Source: Planctomycetota bacterium
Lineage (GTDB): Bacteria; Planctomycetota; Phycisphaerae; WQYP01
Assembly: GCA_021828925.1 (NCBI GenBank)
Contig: JAJZCT010000265.1
Location: forward strand, 1 to 5,494
DNA: 5,494 nucleotides
Direction: 5' to 3'
Part shown: positions 1-5,494 of the stretch, in pieces
Position numbering within the stretch: position 1 is the first letter of the stretch
How the letters are laid out: each line of letters starts with the position of its first letter
Translations under genes and position numbers: made by a program
Notes under the pieces: model-generated
Told to the model about the DNA's origin: nothing
Seen by the model: the letters and a program-made list of their open reading frames with translations, nothing else
Databases searched by the model: none

Positions 1-1464
1 CGATATTGGGAAGTATTCCTGTATTACCGGAATTCAAAGAAAATTCCCGCCAAGCCCCCTGAGTTTACTACGCTGCCACGCGTTACGGTGCAACTGCCTC
101 TATTTAACGAGCGCTATGTCACGCAACGGGTAATTTCCGCGGTTTGTGCCTTGGATTATCCGCGTGAACTACTGCAGATTCAGGTACTCGATGATTCCAC
201 GGATTGTTCCGCCGGAATTGCCCGTCAGGTCTGCGACCAATTCCGCCAACAAGGTTTTGATATTCAATATATCCACCGAACCAATCGCACGGGATTCAAG
301 GCTGGAGCGCTGGAAAACGGCATGGCCTGCGCAACGGGCGAATTTATAGCGATTTTCGACGCGGATTTTGTGCCGCGCCCGGAAATGCTGCGATCCGTTA
401 TCAACGAATTTACCGATGCCCAGGTTGGCTGTGTGCAAACCCGATGGGAACATCTCAACAGAACCCAATCGCTGCTGACCAGATCGCAGGCTATTTTTCT
501 CGATGGCCATTTTGTTATTGAGCATACCGCACGCAGCCGCAGCGGCAGATTCATTAATTTTAATGGTACTGGCGGCGTATGGCGGAAGACGGCTATCGTT
601 GATGCCGGGGGCTGGCAGCATGATACGCTCACCGAAGACATGGATCTGTCTTATCGCGCACAACTGCACGGCTGGCGGATTAAATATCTCGGCGACGTAA
701 CCTCACCGGCCGAGTTGCCGCCGGAGATTACGGCATTTAAGCAACAACAACATCGTTGGACAAAAGGCAGCGTTCAAACCTCGGTAAAACTGCTGCCCAC
801 GGTATTGCGCTCTGCGCAGCCCTTGCGGGTAAAAATTGAGGCGTTTTTTCACCTTACTTCCGGTGTGGTCTATCCCCTGGCAGTACTGGTCGCTATCTTA
901 TTTTTCCCCGCCTTTTGTTTTGCCGGTGCCGGTGTGCTGTCCTCGACCTATCCGATTCTATGGTTGGTTATGTCGGTGCTTTTCACACTCCTGACATTTT
1001 CCGCCGGCACATTTTATGTGGTGGCACAGCGGGAAATTAAAGAGAATTATTTAGCCGGTATTCTACTGGTTCCCTTTTTGATGGCCATTGGAATGGGGGT
1101 AAGTCTGGCCAACGCCATCGCGGTTATTGAGGGCCTGACGGGGCATCAGAGCGACTTCGTACGGACACCCAAATATGGGGTCGCAATGAACGAATCCCCC
1201 GATCAATGGAAACATCGCGCCGGGGCATTTGCCCATAAGGCGCAATGGATTCCATTTGCGGAAGTGGCCGTTGGATTGTATTTGCTGGCGTGTATTATTA
1301 TTGCCCTGTGGTTTAATCGTGCCGCATCATGTGTGCCATTTATGCTTATTTTTATGTTCGGTTATCTATACGTCGGCGGATTGTCGCTGCATCGGCTGTG
1401 GCAGTCGCGACGAGACGTAAAAATTGAAACTTTTGAGATCCTTTCCCCGTCGGCGGTCGTATGA
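1..1464 (+). CDS. Family 2 glycosyltransferase, cellulose synthase/CslA-like (5' end cut by window)
   Basis: This is a processive-type inner-membrane glycosyltransferase (GT2) that would transfer sugar from a nucleotide-sugar to a growing polysaccharide, probably a beta-linked glycan. The frame is open from base 1. The GTG at 88 is an internal valine inside the conserved run LPRVTVQLPLFNE, so the true start is upstream. GT-A catalytic motifs appear in order: DDSTD (190-204), the DAD metal-binding motif (358-366), TED with the likely catalytic aspartate (631-639), and QQHRW (745-759), the acceptor/product-binding QxxRW signature. After the catalytic domain come about five hydrophobic segments, roughly at bases 850-930, 950-1025, 1050-1130, 1250-1310 and 1330-1395. 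The motif FVRTPKYGV (near 1156-1182) is typical of bacterial CslA-like enzymes. No PilZ domain follows. The donor sugar cannot be told from sequence; mannan, glucomannan or cellulose-like products are all possible. The family is secure, the substrate is not. Confidence 0.93.
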   Translation, partial: RYWEVFLYYRNSKKIPAKPPEFTTLPRVTVQLPLFNERYVTQRVISAVCALDYPRELLQIQVLDDSTDCSAGIARQVCDQFRQQGFDIQYIHRTNRTGFKAGALENGMACATGEFIAIFDADFVPRPEMLRSVINEFTDAQVGCVQTRWEHLNRTQSLLTRSQAIFLDGHFVIEHTARSRSGRFINFNGTGGVWRKTAIVDAGGWQHDTLTEDMDLSYRAQLHGWRIKYLGDVTSPAELPPEITAFKQQQHRWTKGSVQTSVKLLPTVLRSAQPLRVKIEAFFHLTSGVVYPLAVLVAILFFPAFCFAGAGVLSSTYPILWLVMSVLFTLLTFSAGTFYVVAQREIKENYLAGILLVPFLMAIGMGVSLANAIAVIEGLTGHQSDFVRTPKYGVAMNESPDQWKHRAGAFAHKAQWIPFAEVAVGLYLLACIIIALWFNRAASCVPFMLIFMFGYLYVGGLSLHRLWQSRRDVKIETFEILSPSAVV

Positions 1465-1504
1465 AACCGTCGTGATGTGTTTATAGAGAAATTCTGTTAA
1501 TTAT

Positions 1505-1508
1505 GGAG
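1505..1508 (+). promoter_or_regulatory. Ribosome binding site of the cupredoxin gene
   Basis: GGAG lies 7 bases before the ATG at 1516 but only 4 bases before an in-frame GTG at 1513. The normal spacing favours the ATG as the start. The two choices differ by a single residue. Confidence 0.6.
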
Positions 1509-1515
1509 TCAAGTG

Positions 1516-2082
1516 ATGAACCCAACAGTTAGAATTGGTATTGCTTCTTTCGTTCTTGGCGCGGTGCTCACAACCACGCTGCTGGTGTTTCATCCCATGC
1601 GGCCTCTTGTGGCTAAGTCGGCTGTCGCGCCGGCAATGGCTTCAATGAAACCCGTCTACATTCACATGGATGGGGCCAATGCGTTTGTGGAATCCATTGT
1701 TGCGGTTGCACCGGGCGAGCCGGTGATTTTTATTAATGAAGATACCGGCGCGCACATGGTCAACGGCTATAACCCGACCACGGGCAAGCCGAATGCCGCC
1801 ATTAATTCGGGAATGCTCATGGGTACAACCGGGCCTAAGGCTGGCGTGCACAGCTTTAAATTGGTGCTCACCAAGCCCGGGATTTATCCCTATTACTGCC
1901 CGGTTCATGCCATACTTTCCAAGATTTATCATCACAGCGTACAGCCGGCCCATCGCCCCGGCGTACACGGATTTCCCGGTGCCATGGCAGGGGTAATTAT
2001 TGTCACCACCGATCCCGCCTTGATCGCCCAAAATCCACCCAGCAGCAAAAAAAAGATACTCTCTGATTACTTTGGCGGCTAA
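1516..2082 (+). CDS. Exported/membrane-anchored cupredoxin (type 1 copper protein) with expanded ligand loop
   Basis: This 188-residue protein has a plastocyanin-like fold and probably binds one copper for electron transfer or copper handling outside the cytoplasm. Residues about 6-24 are a hydrophobic segment (signal peptide or anchor); an AMA-S site near residue 43 could be a cleavage site. The cupredoxin domain runs from about 47 to 165. Candidate ligands are His80 (GAHMV), Cys128 and His131 (YYCPVH), and Met157 (GAMAG before the last strand, VIIV). In plastocyanin-type proteins His and Met are about five residues apart; here they are 26 apart, and the added loop carries His139, His140, His146 and His151. 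A basic tail (SSKKK) ends the protein. The gene lies 51 bases after the glycosyltransferase on the same strand, so co-transcription is possible. The family call is strong; the axial ligand assignment and the partner protein are inference. Confidence 0.88.
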   Translation: MNPTVRIGIASFVLGAVLTTTLLVFHPMRPLVAKSAVAPAMASMKPVYIHMDGANAFVESIVAVAPGEPVIFINEDTGAHMVNGYNPTTGKPNAAINSGMLMGTTGPKAGVHSFKLVLTKPGIYPYYCPVHAILSKIYHHSVQPAHRPGVHGFPGAMAGVIIVTTDPALIAQNPPSSKKKILSDYFGG

Positions 2083-2168
2083 TGATAGGACTCCGGTGTG
2101 CGACAAAGCAGGTGTTCACACGATGGCAACAATTTCCCGCACTGCCGCGCATGAATAACTGTGTGATC

Positions 2169-3011
2169 TTAGTGGCCGTGGTAATGTTTCACCACCACTG
2201 TCCATCCCTGTCCCGGCGGTGATAAATGAAAATCATGCCGCATGGATTTATTCAGGACAATCTTGCTTAATATGGCGGTCGTGGGAGTTCCGTCGGGAGC
2301 CGTGCGGATAATTTTAACCGGCAGCCAAACGTGCGTATTGATCCAAAAGTCCACTTCCACAAAGGTAAACGCCGATTTATCACGCGGAATAAGTTTTAAG
2401 CCAATCGTATGCGGAGGCATTTTTTTATTTTTCAGCAGTTCAACGTGAAATTCTTTTTCCACATCCGACGGTTTTTGCCCAATGGGAATTGGAATCGGTC
2501 CCTGACCGAGGCGCAACGGATTGAATTTTCTTCCCGGCGGCGCAATCTCGATTTTCCGGAATATTCTGGCGCTGCCGTTGCGGTCAATCAGCCAGCGTCC
2601 GTCAAAAACAATATCGTGATCCGCATGACGTTTGGCAATGGCCCCATCGACCACCAGCATATCAAAGCGGATATCAAATCGCGTGGTTGAGTTTTTTTGC
2701 TGATACCAGATATGGCCGATATTCATATCCTTTTCATCCGTGCGCAAATGATGTACCTGAACAACCAGATGGGCCTGAAAATTACGCAACGTCTTACCGC
2801 GCTGTTGCAAGGCCTTGAGAATCAGGTGGATTTTGGTGTGATGCGGTTTTAGATGGGGGTTCTCGGCACGTGCCGACATATTCGTAGGTGGTTGCGCGAT
2901 TGCGGTCCGCACCCCACAGTAGGGCCATGCGGGCACTAATCCAGCTATCACCAGCACCGTTCTCATGACCCACCGTGGGACATTGTGAAAATGCTGTCGC
3001 GAGTAATTCAT
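2169..3011 (-). CDS. LolA-like outer-membrane lipoprotein-sorting family protein
   Basis: This 280-residue protein resembles LolA/LolB-fold periplasmic proteins, which shield lipoprotein acyl chains in an open beta-barrel. Seen in the sequence: a hydrophobic segment at residues 17-31, then a likely signal-peptidase I site after Ala39 (AIA-Q). A helix-like stretch around 60-78 leads into alternating beta-strand pattern to residue 275, including FDGRWLID (136-143), the proline-rich GQGPIPIPIGQK (169-180), and a late WINTHVWLPVKI segment (223-234) of the kind seen in LolA-type proteins. The ATG at 3011 overlaps the stop of the upstream HAD gene (ATGA), and GAGG at 3025-3022 precedes it by 10 bases. 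An internal Met16 would give a more usual signal-peptide length and is an alternative start. There is no lipobox; Cys32 lies inside the signal region. Histidine clusters sit at 53-62 and at the very C-terminus (276, 278, 280). It could be a divergent family member with a role other than lipoprotein transport. Confidence 0.75.
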   Translation of the reverse strand: MNYSRQHFHNVPRWVMRTVLVIAGLVPAWPYCGVRTAIAQPPTNMSARAENPHLKPHHTKIHLILKALQQRGKTLRNFQAHLVVQVHHLRTDEKDMNIGHIWYQQKNSTTRFDIRFDMLVVDGAIAKRHADHDIVFDGRWLIDRNGSARIFRKIEIAPPGRKFNPLRLGQGPIPIPIGQKPSDVEKEFHVELLKNKKMPPHTIGLKLIPRDKSAFTFVEVDFWINTHVWLPVKIIRTAPDGTPTTAILSKIVLNKSMRHDFHLSPPGQGWTVVVKHYHGH

Positions 3012-3637
3012 CGTTTTGTTGCCTCGGCCAGGGTGGTTGTATTTAAAAACTCTTCCGGTGCTGCGACCAGAAGTTCAATATCCTCTAACTTCCGAATCAG
3101 ATAGGTTGCTTGCTGTGCGAAATAGGGAAGCGTAGACTCCGGTTCAACCAGCAGCACGCTGTGTGTGCCCGCATTCGTTGCGACTTGCAGATCGAAAACA
3201 TAATCTCCGACCATTAATGTCTTTTCCGCGCTGATCCGCAAGGCTCGGCAAATTCTTAAAAGGCTTTCTCCCGCGGGTTTAATCGGGGCCTGATCTCGTG
3301 ACGCTATGTGGTCAAAAAAGATTGGATAACGGCGCAGTACAGTTTCCACGCTGCGTTGACTGTTGCGGCTAAGCAGAGCGGTTTTCAATCCGCGGCGGCG
3401 CAATCGTTCGAGGACCTGTTCCGCACCGGGACGTAGTTGGCATTTTTCCGCCGCCACCGCCTCATGCCGATGCAACGTCTCCCAAGCCTGTTGGCGCTCA
3501 TTGGGTCCCAAGGTGTCGATGCACTCCAAGATCGGATGCCGCACCTGCAGTCCCAGTTCTTTCCGCAGTGTATCAAAATCCAGGGCGTCGAATGTCAGAG
3601 TGCCATCCATATCAAATACAATCAGCTCATATTTCAT
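3008..3637 (-). CDS. HAD-superfamily hydrolase (subfamily IA, phosphoglycolate phosphatase-like)
   Basis: This is a cytoplasmic phosphatase of 209 residues that would hydrolyse a small phosphomonoester; the substrate is unknown. All four HAD motifs are present: DMDGT at 9-13 (nucleophile Asp9, acid/base Asp11), Ser90 in LLSRN, Lys120 in APIKP, and GDYVFD at 144-149 with magnesium-binding acids Asp145 and Asp149. The stretch between motifs I and II (about 14-80) is helical and fits a small C1 cap. Length is normal for the group. I chose the ATG at 3637, giving MKYELIVFDMDGT, because HAD proteins usually begin just before motif I and GGAG lies 11 bases upstream (3652-3649). An ATG at 3661 would add eight residues, but it has no spaced ribosome binding site and falls almost on the expected transcription start. 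It is first in a unit with the LolA-like gene, overlapping it by four bases, so translation is probably coupled. Confidence 0.9.
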   Translation of the reverse strand: MKYELIVFDMDGTLTFDALDFDTLRKELGLQVRHPILECIDTLGPNERQQAWETLHRHEAVAAEKCQLRPGAEQVLERLRRRGLKTALLSRNSQRSVETVLRRYPIFFDHIASRDQAPIKPAGESLLRICRALRISAEKTLMVGDYVFDLQVATNAGTHSVLLVEPESTLPYFAQQATYLIRKLEDIELLVAAPEEFLNTTTLAEATKR

Positions 3638-3669
3638 CGCAAGTCGCGCTCCGTTTAGCATCCTGCCCG

Positions 3670-3675
3670 ATTATA
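3670..3675 (-). promoter_or_regulatory. Candidate -10 box for the HAD/LolA-like unit
   Basis: A perfect TATAAT reads on the minus strand here. Transcription would begin near 3663, leaving a leader of about 25 bases before the ATG at 3637 that contains GGAG at 3652-3649. No recognisable -35 hexamer lies 16-18 bases upstream (the best position reads CGGCAA), so the promoter would be weak or activator-dependent, if real. Confidence 0.4.
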
Positions 3676-3742
3676 GCGGTGGCCGGACGTTCTTGCCGCC
3701 TTGTATAATGTAATGGATGGCACGGATCACCTGCGCCACCGC
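3676..3742. repeat. 8-bp inverted repeat flanking a second TATAAT
   Basis: GCGGTGGC at 3676-3683 is matched by its exact reverse complement GCCACCGC at 3735-3742, with a 51-base spacer. The left arm directly abuts the minus-strand TATAAT (3670-3675). The spacer holds a plus-strand TATAAT at 3704-3709. It could be a regulator-binding arrangement or chance; eight-base arms are short. Confidence 0.25.
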
Positions 3743-3786
3743 GGATGGAGCGTGGAACTTGGCATTTTAGGATCCGGCATTTTCCC

Positions 3787-3871
3787 GAAGCGCTGGCACG
3801 TCCATACCCTTTTCTCCCCTTACTCGGCCTGCTTTATTCCTGACTCGCTAATCCTTGAGCGGCAGCGCTTC
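3787..3871. repeat. 9-bp inverted repeat, possible long hairpin
   Basis: GAAGCGCTG at 3787-3795 pairs exactly with CAGCGCTTC at 3863-3871 across a 67-base spacer. The right arm also overlaps a small interrupted palindrome, GCTTC-C-GAAGC (3867-3877), so two alternative hairpins compete for the same bases. No U-tract follows, so it is not a standard terminator. Confidence 0.3.
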
Positions 3872-3962
3872 CGAAGCATTCTAACGTCTATATCCTAACT
3901 CCTCGTCGTCCATGCCGTTTAACCTGAATCGTACTTTCGGCGGCAGTGATTTATGAGGGCAG

Positions 3963-3991
3963 TTTTCACGGATAGCATTGACCGCTACAAT
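3963..3991 (+). promoter_or_regulatory. Candidate sigma-70-type promoter for lysS
   Basis: TTTTCA at 3963-3968 (four of six matches to the -35 consensus) and TACAAT at 3986-3991 (five of six to the -10) are separated by exactly 17 bases. Transcription would start near 3998, giving a leader of about 25 bases that contains GAGG at 4015-4018. Confidence 0.5.
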
Positions 3992-4014
3992 ACATTGCTT
4001 TGTTGAATGTAGTT

Positions 4015-4018
4015 GAGG
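4015..4018 (+). promoter_or_regulatory. Ribosome binding site of lysS
   Basis: GAGG lies 4 bases before the ATG at 4023, slightly close but usable. An in-frame TGA at 4014-4016 just upstream rules out any earlier start. Confidence 0.6.
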
Positions 4019-4022
4019 AAAC

Positions 4023-5494
4023 ATGCTTCAGTCAGATAATCCAGAATTTAAGTTCCGCCTTGCACGGCTGGAGAAATGGCGGGCTAGTGGTGCAGATCCA
4101 TTCGGCTCACGCATTGAAGCATTGATGTCCACGGCGGCGGCGCGAAGCTTGCACACCGCCGAAACACCCCATGATGGCGGGCCATCGGCTAAAGTTGCCG
4201 GACGTATTACGCTGCTTCGTGATATCGGCAAGTTGATCTTTATTACCATCAGCGACTGGACTGGCAAAATTCAAATTGGACTGGCCAAACAGTTTCTGGC
4301 GTCCCAATGGGAGCAGGCAAAGCTGCTGGAATTAGGGGATATTGCGTGGTTTTCCGGCAAGCTCGGCCATACAAAAACCGGGGAAATAACTATCTGGGCC
4401 GATGATTTTGGTTTGGCCGGCAAAGCGCTGTTACCACCGCCCGAAAAATTTCATGGCTTGGCGGATACGGAAGCACGGTATCGCCAGCGCTATCTTGATT
4501 TAGCGGCAAATGCTGATTCGCTGGATGTCTTTCTCGCCCGTTCCCAAATCATGAGTTCGATTCGTGAATTCCTGGCGGCGCGGCAATTTGTGGAAGTTGA
4601 AACGCCCATGATGCAGGCGATCCCCGGCGGGGCTGCAGCGCGGCCTTTTGTGACCCACCACAATGCACTGGATATTGAATTATTTTTGCGCATCAGTCCG
4701 GAACTCTTTCTTAAACGCCTCCTGGTAGGGGGCATGGAACGGGTTTATGAGATTAACCGGAATTTCCGTAACGAAGGCATTGATACCAGCCACAACCCCG
4801 AATTTACCATGATGGAACTGTATCAGGCGTACAGCGATCTGGCGGGTATGATGGAACTTACTGAAACACTCCTGGCCTCCCTGGCTGCAGCGCGTCGTGC
4901 TGCGGTTAATGGACCCGCCGCCGGCGGCGGGGTAAAACTTCCCTACGGCGAAAGAATTATTGATTTTACTCCGCCATTTCAACGCATTGCCTACAGTGAA
5001 TTATTTGCCCAGCACGTGGGCGTGCCGATGACAGACCAGGCGGCGGTGCGGCAACGCGCCCTGGAGCATGGTATTGCCGATGTGGACCAAACTGATCATG
5101 ACGTACTGGCGGGAACGCTCTTTGAACGCCTGGCCGAACCCAAACTCAACGCTTATGATCAACCGGTTTTTGTCTATGATTACCCTGCGGGTTTATGTCC
5201 ATTGACCAAACGAAAGGCGGGGATGCCGCATCTGGCCGAGCGCTTTGAGCTTTATATCGCCGGTATGGAACTGGCCAATGCATATACCGAACTCAATGAC
5301 CCATTTGTCCAGTATGAAACATTCTCGGCCCAGCTTGCGGGCTTAAAAGAGGAGGATTCCATGGCCCGCATGGATCATGATTTTATAGCGGCGCTGTGCC
5401 ACGGAATGCCGCCGGCGGGGGGGCTGGGAATCGGGATAGATCGACTGGTGATGTTGCTGACCAATAGAACCAGCATACGCGACGTGGTGTTATT
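4023..5494 (+). CDS. lysS: Lysyl-tRNA synthetase, class II (3' end cut by window)
   Basis: Activates lysine with ATP and charges tRNA-Lys in the cytoplasm; an essential, usually homodimeric enzyme. The 490 visible codons cover almost the whole protein (family about 500 residues). Domain order is canonical: an N-terminal helix with RLARLEKWRASGADPF (12-27), the OB-fold anticodon-binding domain (about 56-140) including VAGRITLLRDIGKL, the RYRQRYLDL linker (152-160), then the class II catalytic domain. Motif 1 contains FVEVETP (189-195), motif 2 is FRNEGIDTSHNPEF (248-261) with Arg249, and motif 3 is GLGIGIDRLVM (467-477) with Arg474. The frame ends at RDVVL plus two bases, where the family normally continues with Phe-Pro and a short tail, so only a few residues are missing. 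The ATG at 4023 is the only possible start. A Cys-Pro-Leu-Thr-Lys segment (392-396) replaces the Ser-Pro-Leu seen in E. coli. It is divergent from the HAD unit and probably has its own promoter. Confidence 0.97.
   Translation, partial: MLQSDNPEFKFRLARLEKWRASGADPFGSRIEALMSTAAARSLHTAETPHDGGPSAKVAGRITLLRDIGKLIFITISDWTGKIQIGLAKQFLASQWEQAKLLELGDIAWFSGKLGHTKTGEITIWADDFGLAGKALLPPPEKFHGLADTEARYRQRYLDLAANADSLDVFLARSQIMSSIREFLAARQFVEVETPMMQAIPGGAAARPFVTHHNALDIELFLRISPELFLKRLLVGGMERVYEINRNFRNEGIDTSHNPEFTMMELYQAYSDLAGMMELTETLLASLAAARRAAVNGPAAGGGVKLPYGERIIDFTPPFQRIAYSELFAQHVGVPMTDQAAVRQRALEHGIADVDQTDHDVLAGTLFERLAEPKLNAYDQPVFVYDYPAGLCPLTKRKAGMPHLAERFELYIAGMELANAYTELNDPFVQYETFSAQLAGLKEEDSMARMDHDFIAALCHGMPPAGGLGIGIDRLVMLLTNRTSIRDVVL

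Larger units (their letters stand above)
3662..4022. other. Divergent intergenic region between the HAD gene and lysS
   Basis: About 360 bases without a convincing gene. The longest plus-strand frame (3701-3898, 65 codons) has no family resemblance and no ribosome binding site, and minus-strand frames are shorter. The region holds candidate promoters for both flanking genes, two inverted repeats, a direct repeat of GGCATTTT (3761-3768 and 3776-3783), and a pyrimidine-rich stretch around 3803-3840. I looked for tRNA, T-box and lysine-riboswitch hallmarks and did not find them. It is longer than would be expected for simple promoters, so a small RNA or decayed sequence is possible. Confidence 0.6.

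Noticed and set aside
169..669. Long minus-strand frames opposite the glycosyltransferase, and similar ones opposite the cupredoxin and lysS
   Set aside because: They are antisense shadows of strongly conserved genes and show no family features of their own.
88..1464. GTG at 88 as the start of the glycosyltransferase
   Set aside because: The frame is open to base 1 and the residues before 88 match the conserved beginning of the GT2 catalytic domain, so the gene begins outside the window.
2047..2055. A_AAA_AAG slippery heptamer in frame near the end of the cupredoxin gene
   Set aside because: A -1 shift would add only Asp-Thr-Leu before a stop at 2064-2066, changing just the last few residues, and there is no clear downstream stimulator hairpin.
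2083..2168. Bidirectional terminator between the convergent cupredoxin and LolA-like genes
   Set aside because: Only weak pairings were found (TCACAC at 2116-2121 with GTGTGA at 2161-2166, far apart) and no T-tract follows on either strand.
3701..3898. A 65-codon plus-strand open frame between the HAD gene and lysS
   Set aside because: It starts with a poor start codon, has no ribosome binding site, shows no recognisable family or consistent protein-like composition, and overlaps the candidate promoter region.
3716..4022. T-box or lysine riboswitch controlling lysS
   Set aside because: The sequence contains ACCGCG-like bases near 3738, but not the full T-box consensus with a specifier loop and terminator, and no lysine-riboswitch core motifs were seen.

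Overview
The window shows five protein-coding genes and about 360 bases of non-coding DNA. The two outer genes are cut by the window edges. By eye the base composition is balanced to moderately GC-rich, with no phage, insertion-sequence, CRISPR, tRNA or rRNA signal. The organism looks like a Gram-negative-type bacterium, because it carries an outer-membrane lipoprotein-sorting (LolA-like) protein and an exported cupredoxin. From memory, the LolA-like sequence (a Gly-Gln-Gly-Pro-Ile-Pro type motif) and a Cys-Pro-Leu-Thr-Lys variant in lysyl-tRNA synthetase resemble planctomycete proteins, perhaps Phycisphaerae. That placement is an inference and was not tested by any search.

Layout, left to right. 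(1) Positions 1-1464, plus strand: the C-terminal bulk of a membrane-bound family 2 glycosyltransferase of the cellulose-synthase/CslA-like type; its start lies off the left edge. (2) Positions 1516-2082, plus strand, 51 bases later: a small exported or membrane-anchored cupredoxin with an unusual, long, histidine-containing loop between its copper ligands. It ends in three consecutive in-frame stop codons. (3) Positions 3637-2169, minus strand: a two-gene unit in which a HAD-family phosphatase overlaps a downstream LolA-like periplasmic protein by ATGA, converging on the cupredoxin gene. (4) Positions 3638-4022: a divergent intergenic region with candidate promoters on both strands and two inverted repeats. 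(5) Positions 4023-5494, plus strand: lysS, class II lysyl-tRNA synthetase, complete except for the last few residues beyond the right edge.

Working together: lysS is housekeeping. The glycosyltransferase, cupredoxin and LolA-like protein all act at or beyond the inner membrane, so the left half is cell-envelope flavoured, but nothing in the sequence ties them into one pathway. The HAD/LolA-like pair is likely co-translated. I do not see a clear new biological system. The observations most worth a second look are the expanded cupredoxin copper-site loop, the HAD/LolA-like coupling, and the structured intergenic region upstream of lysS.
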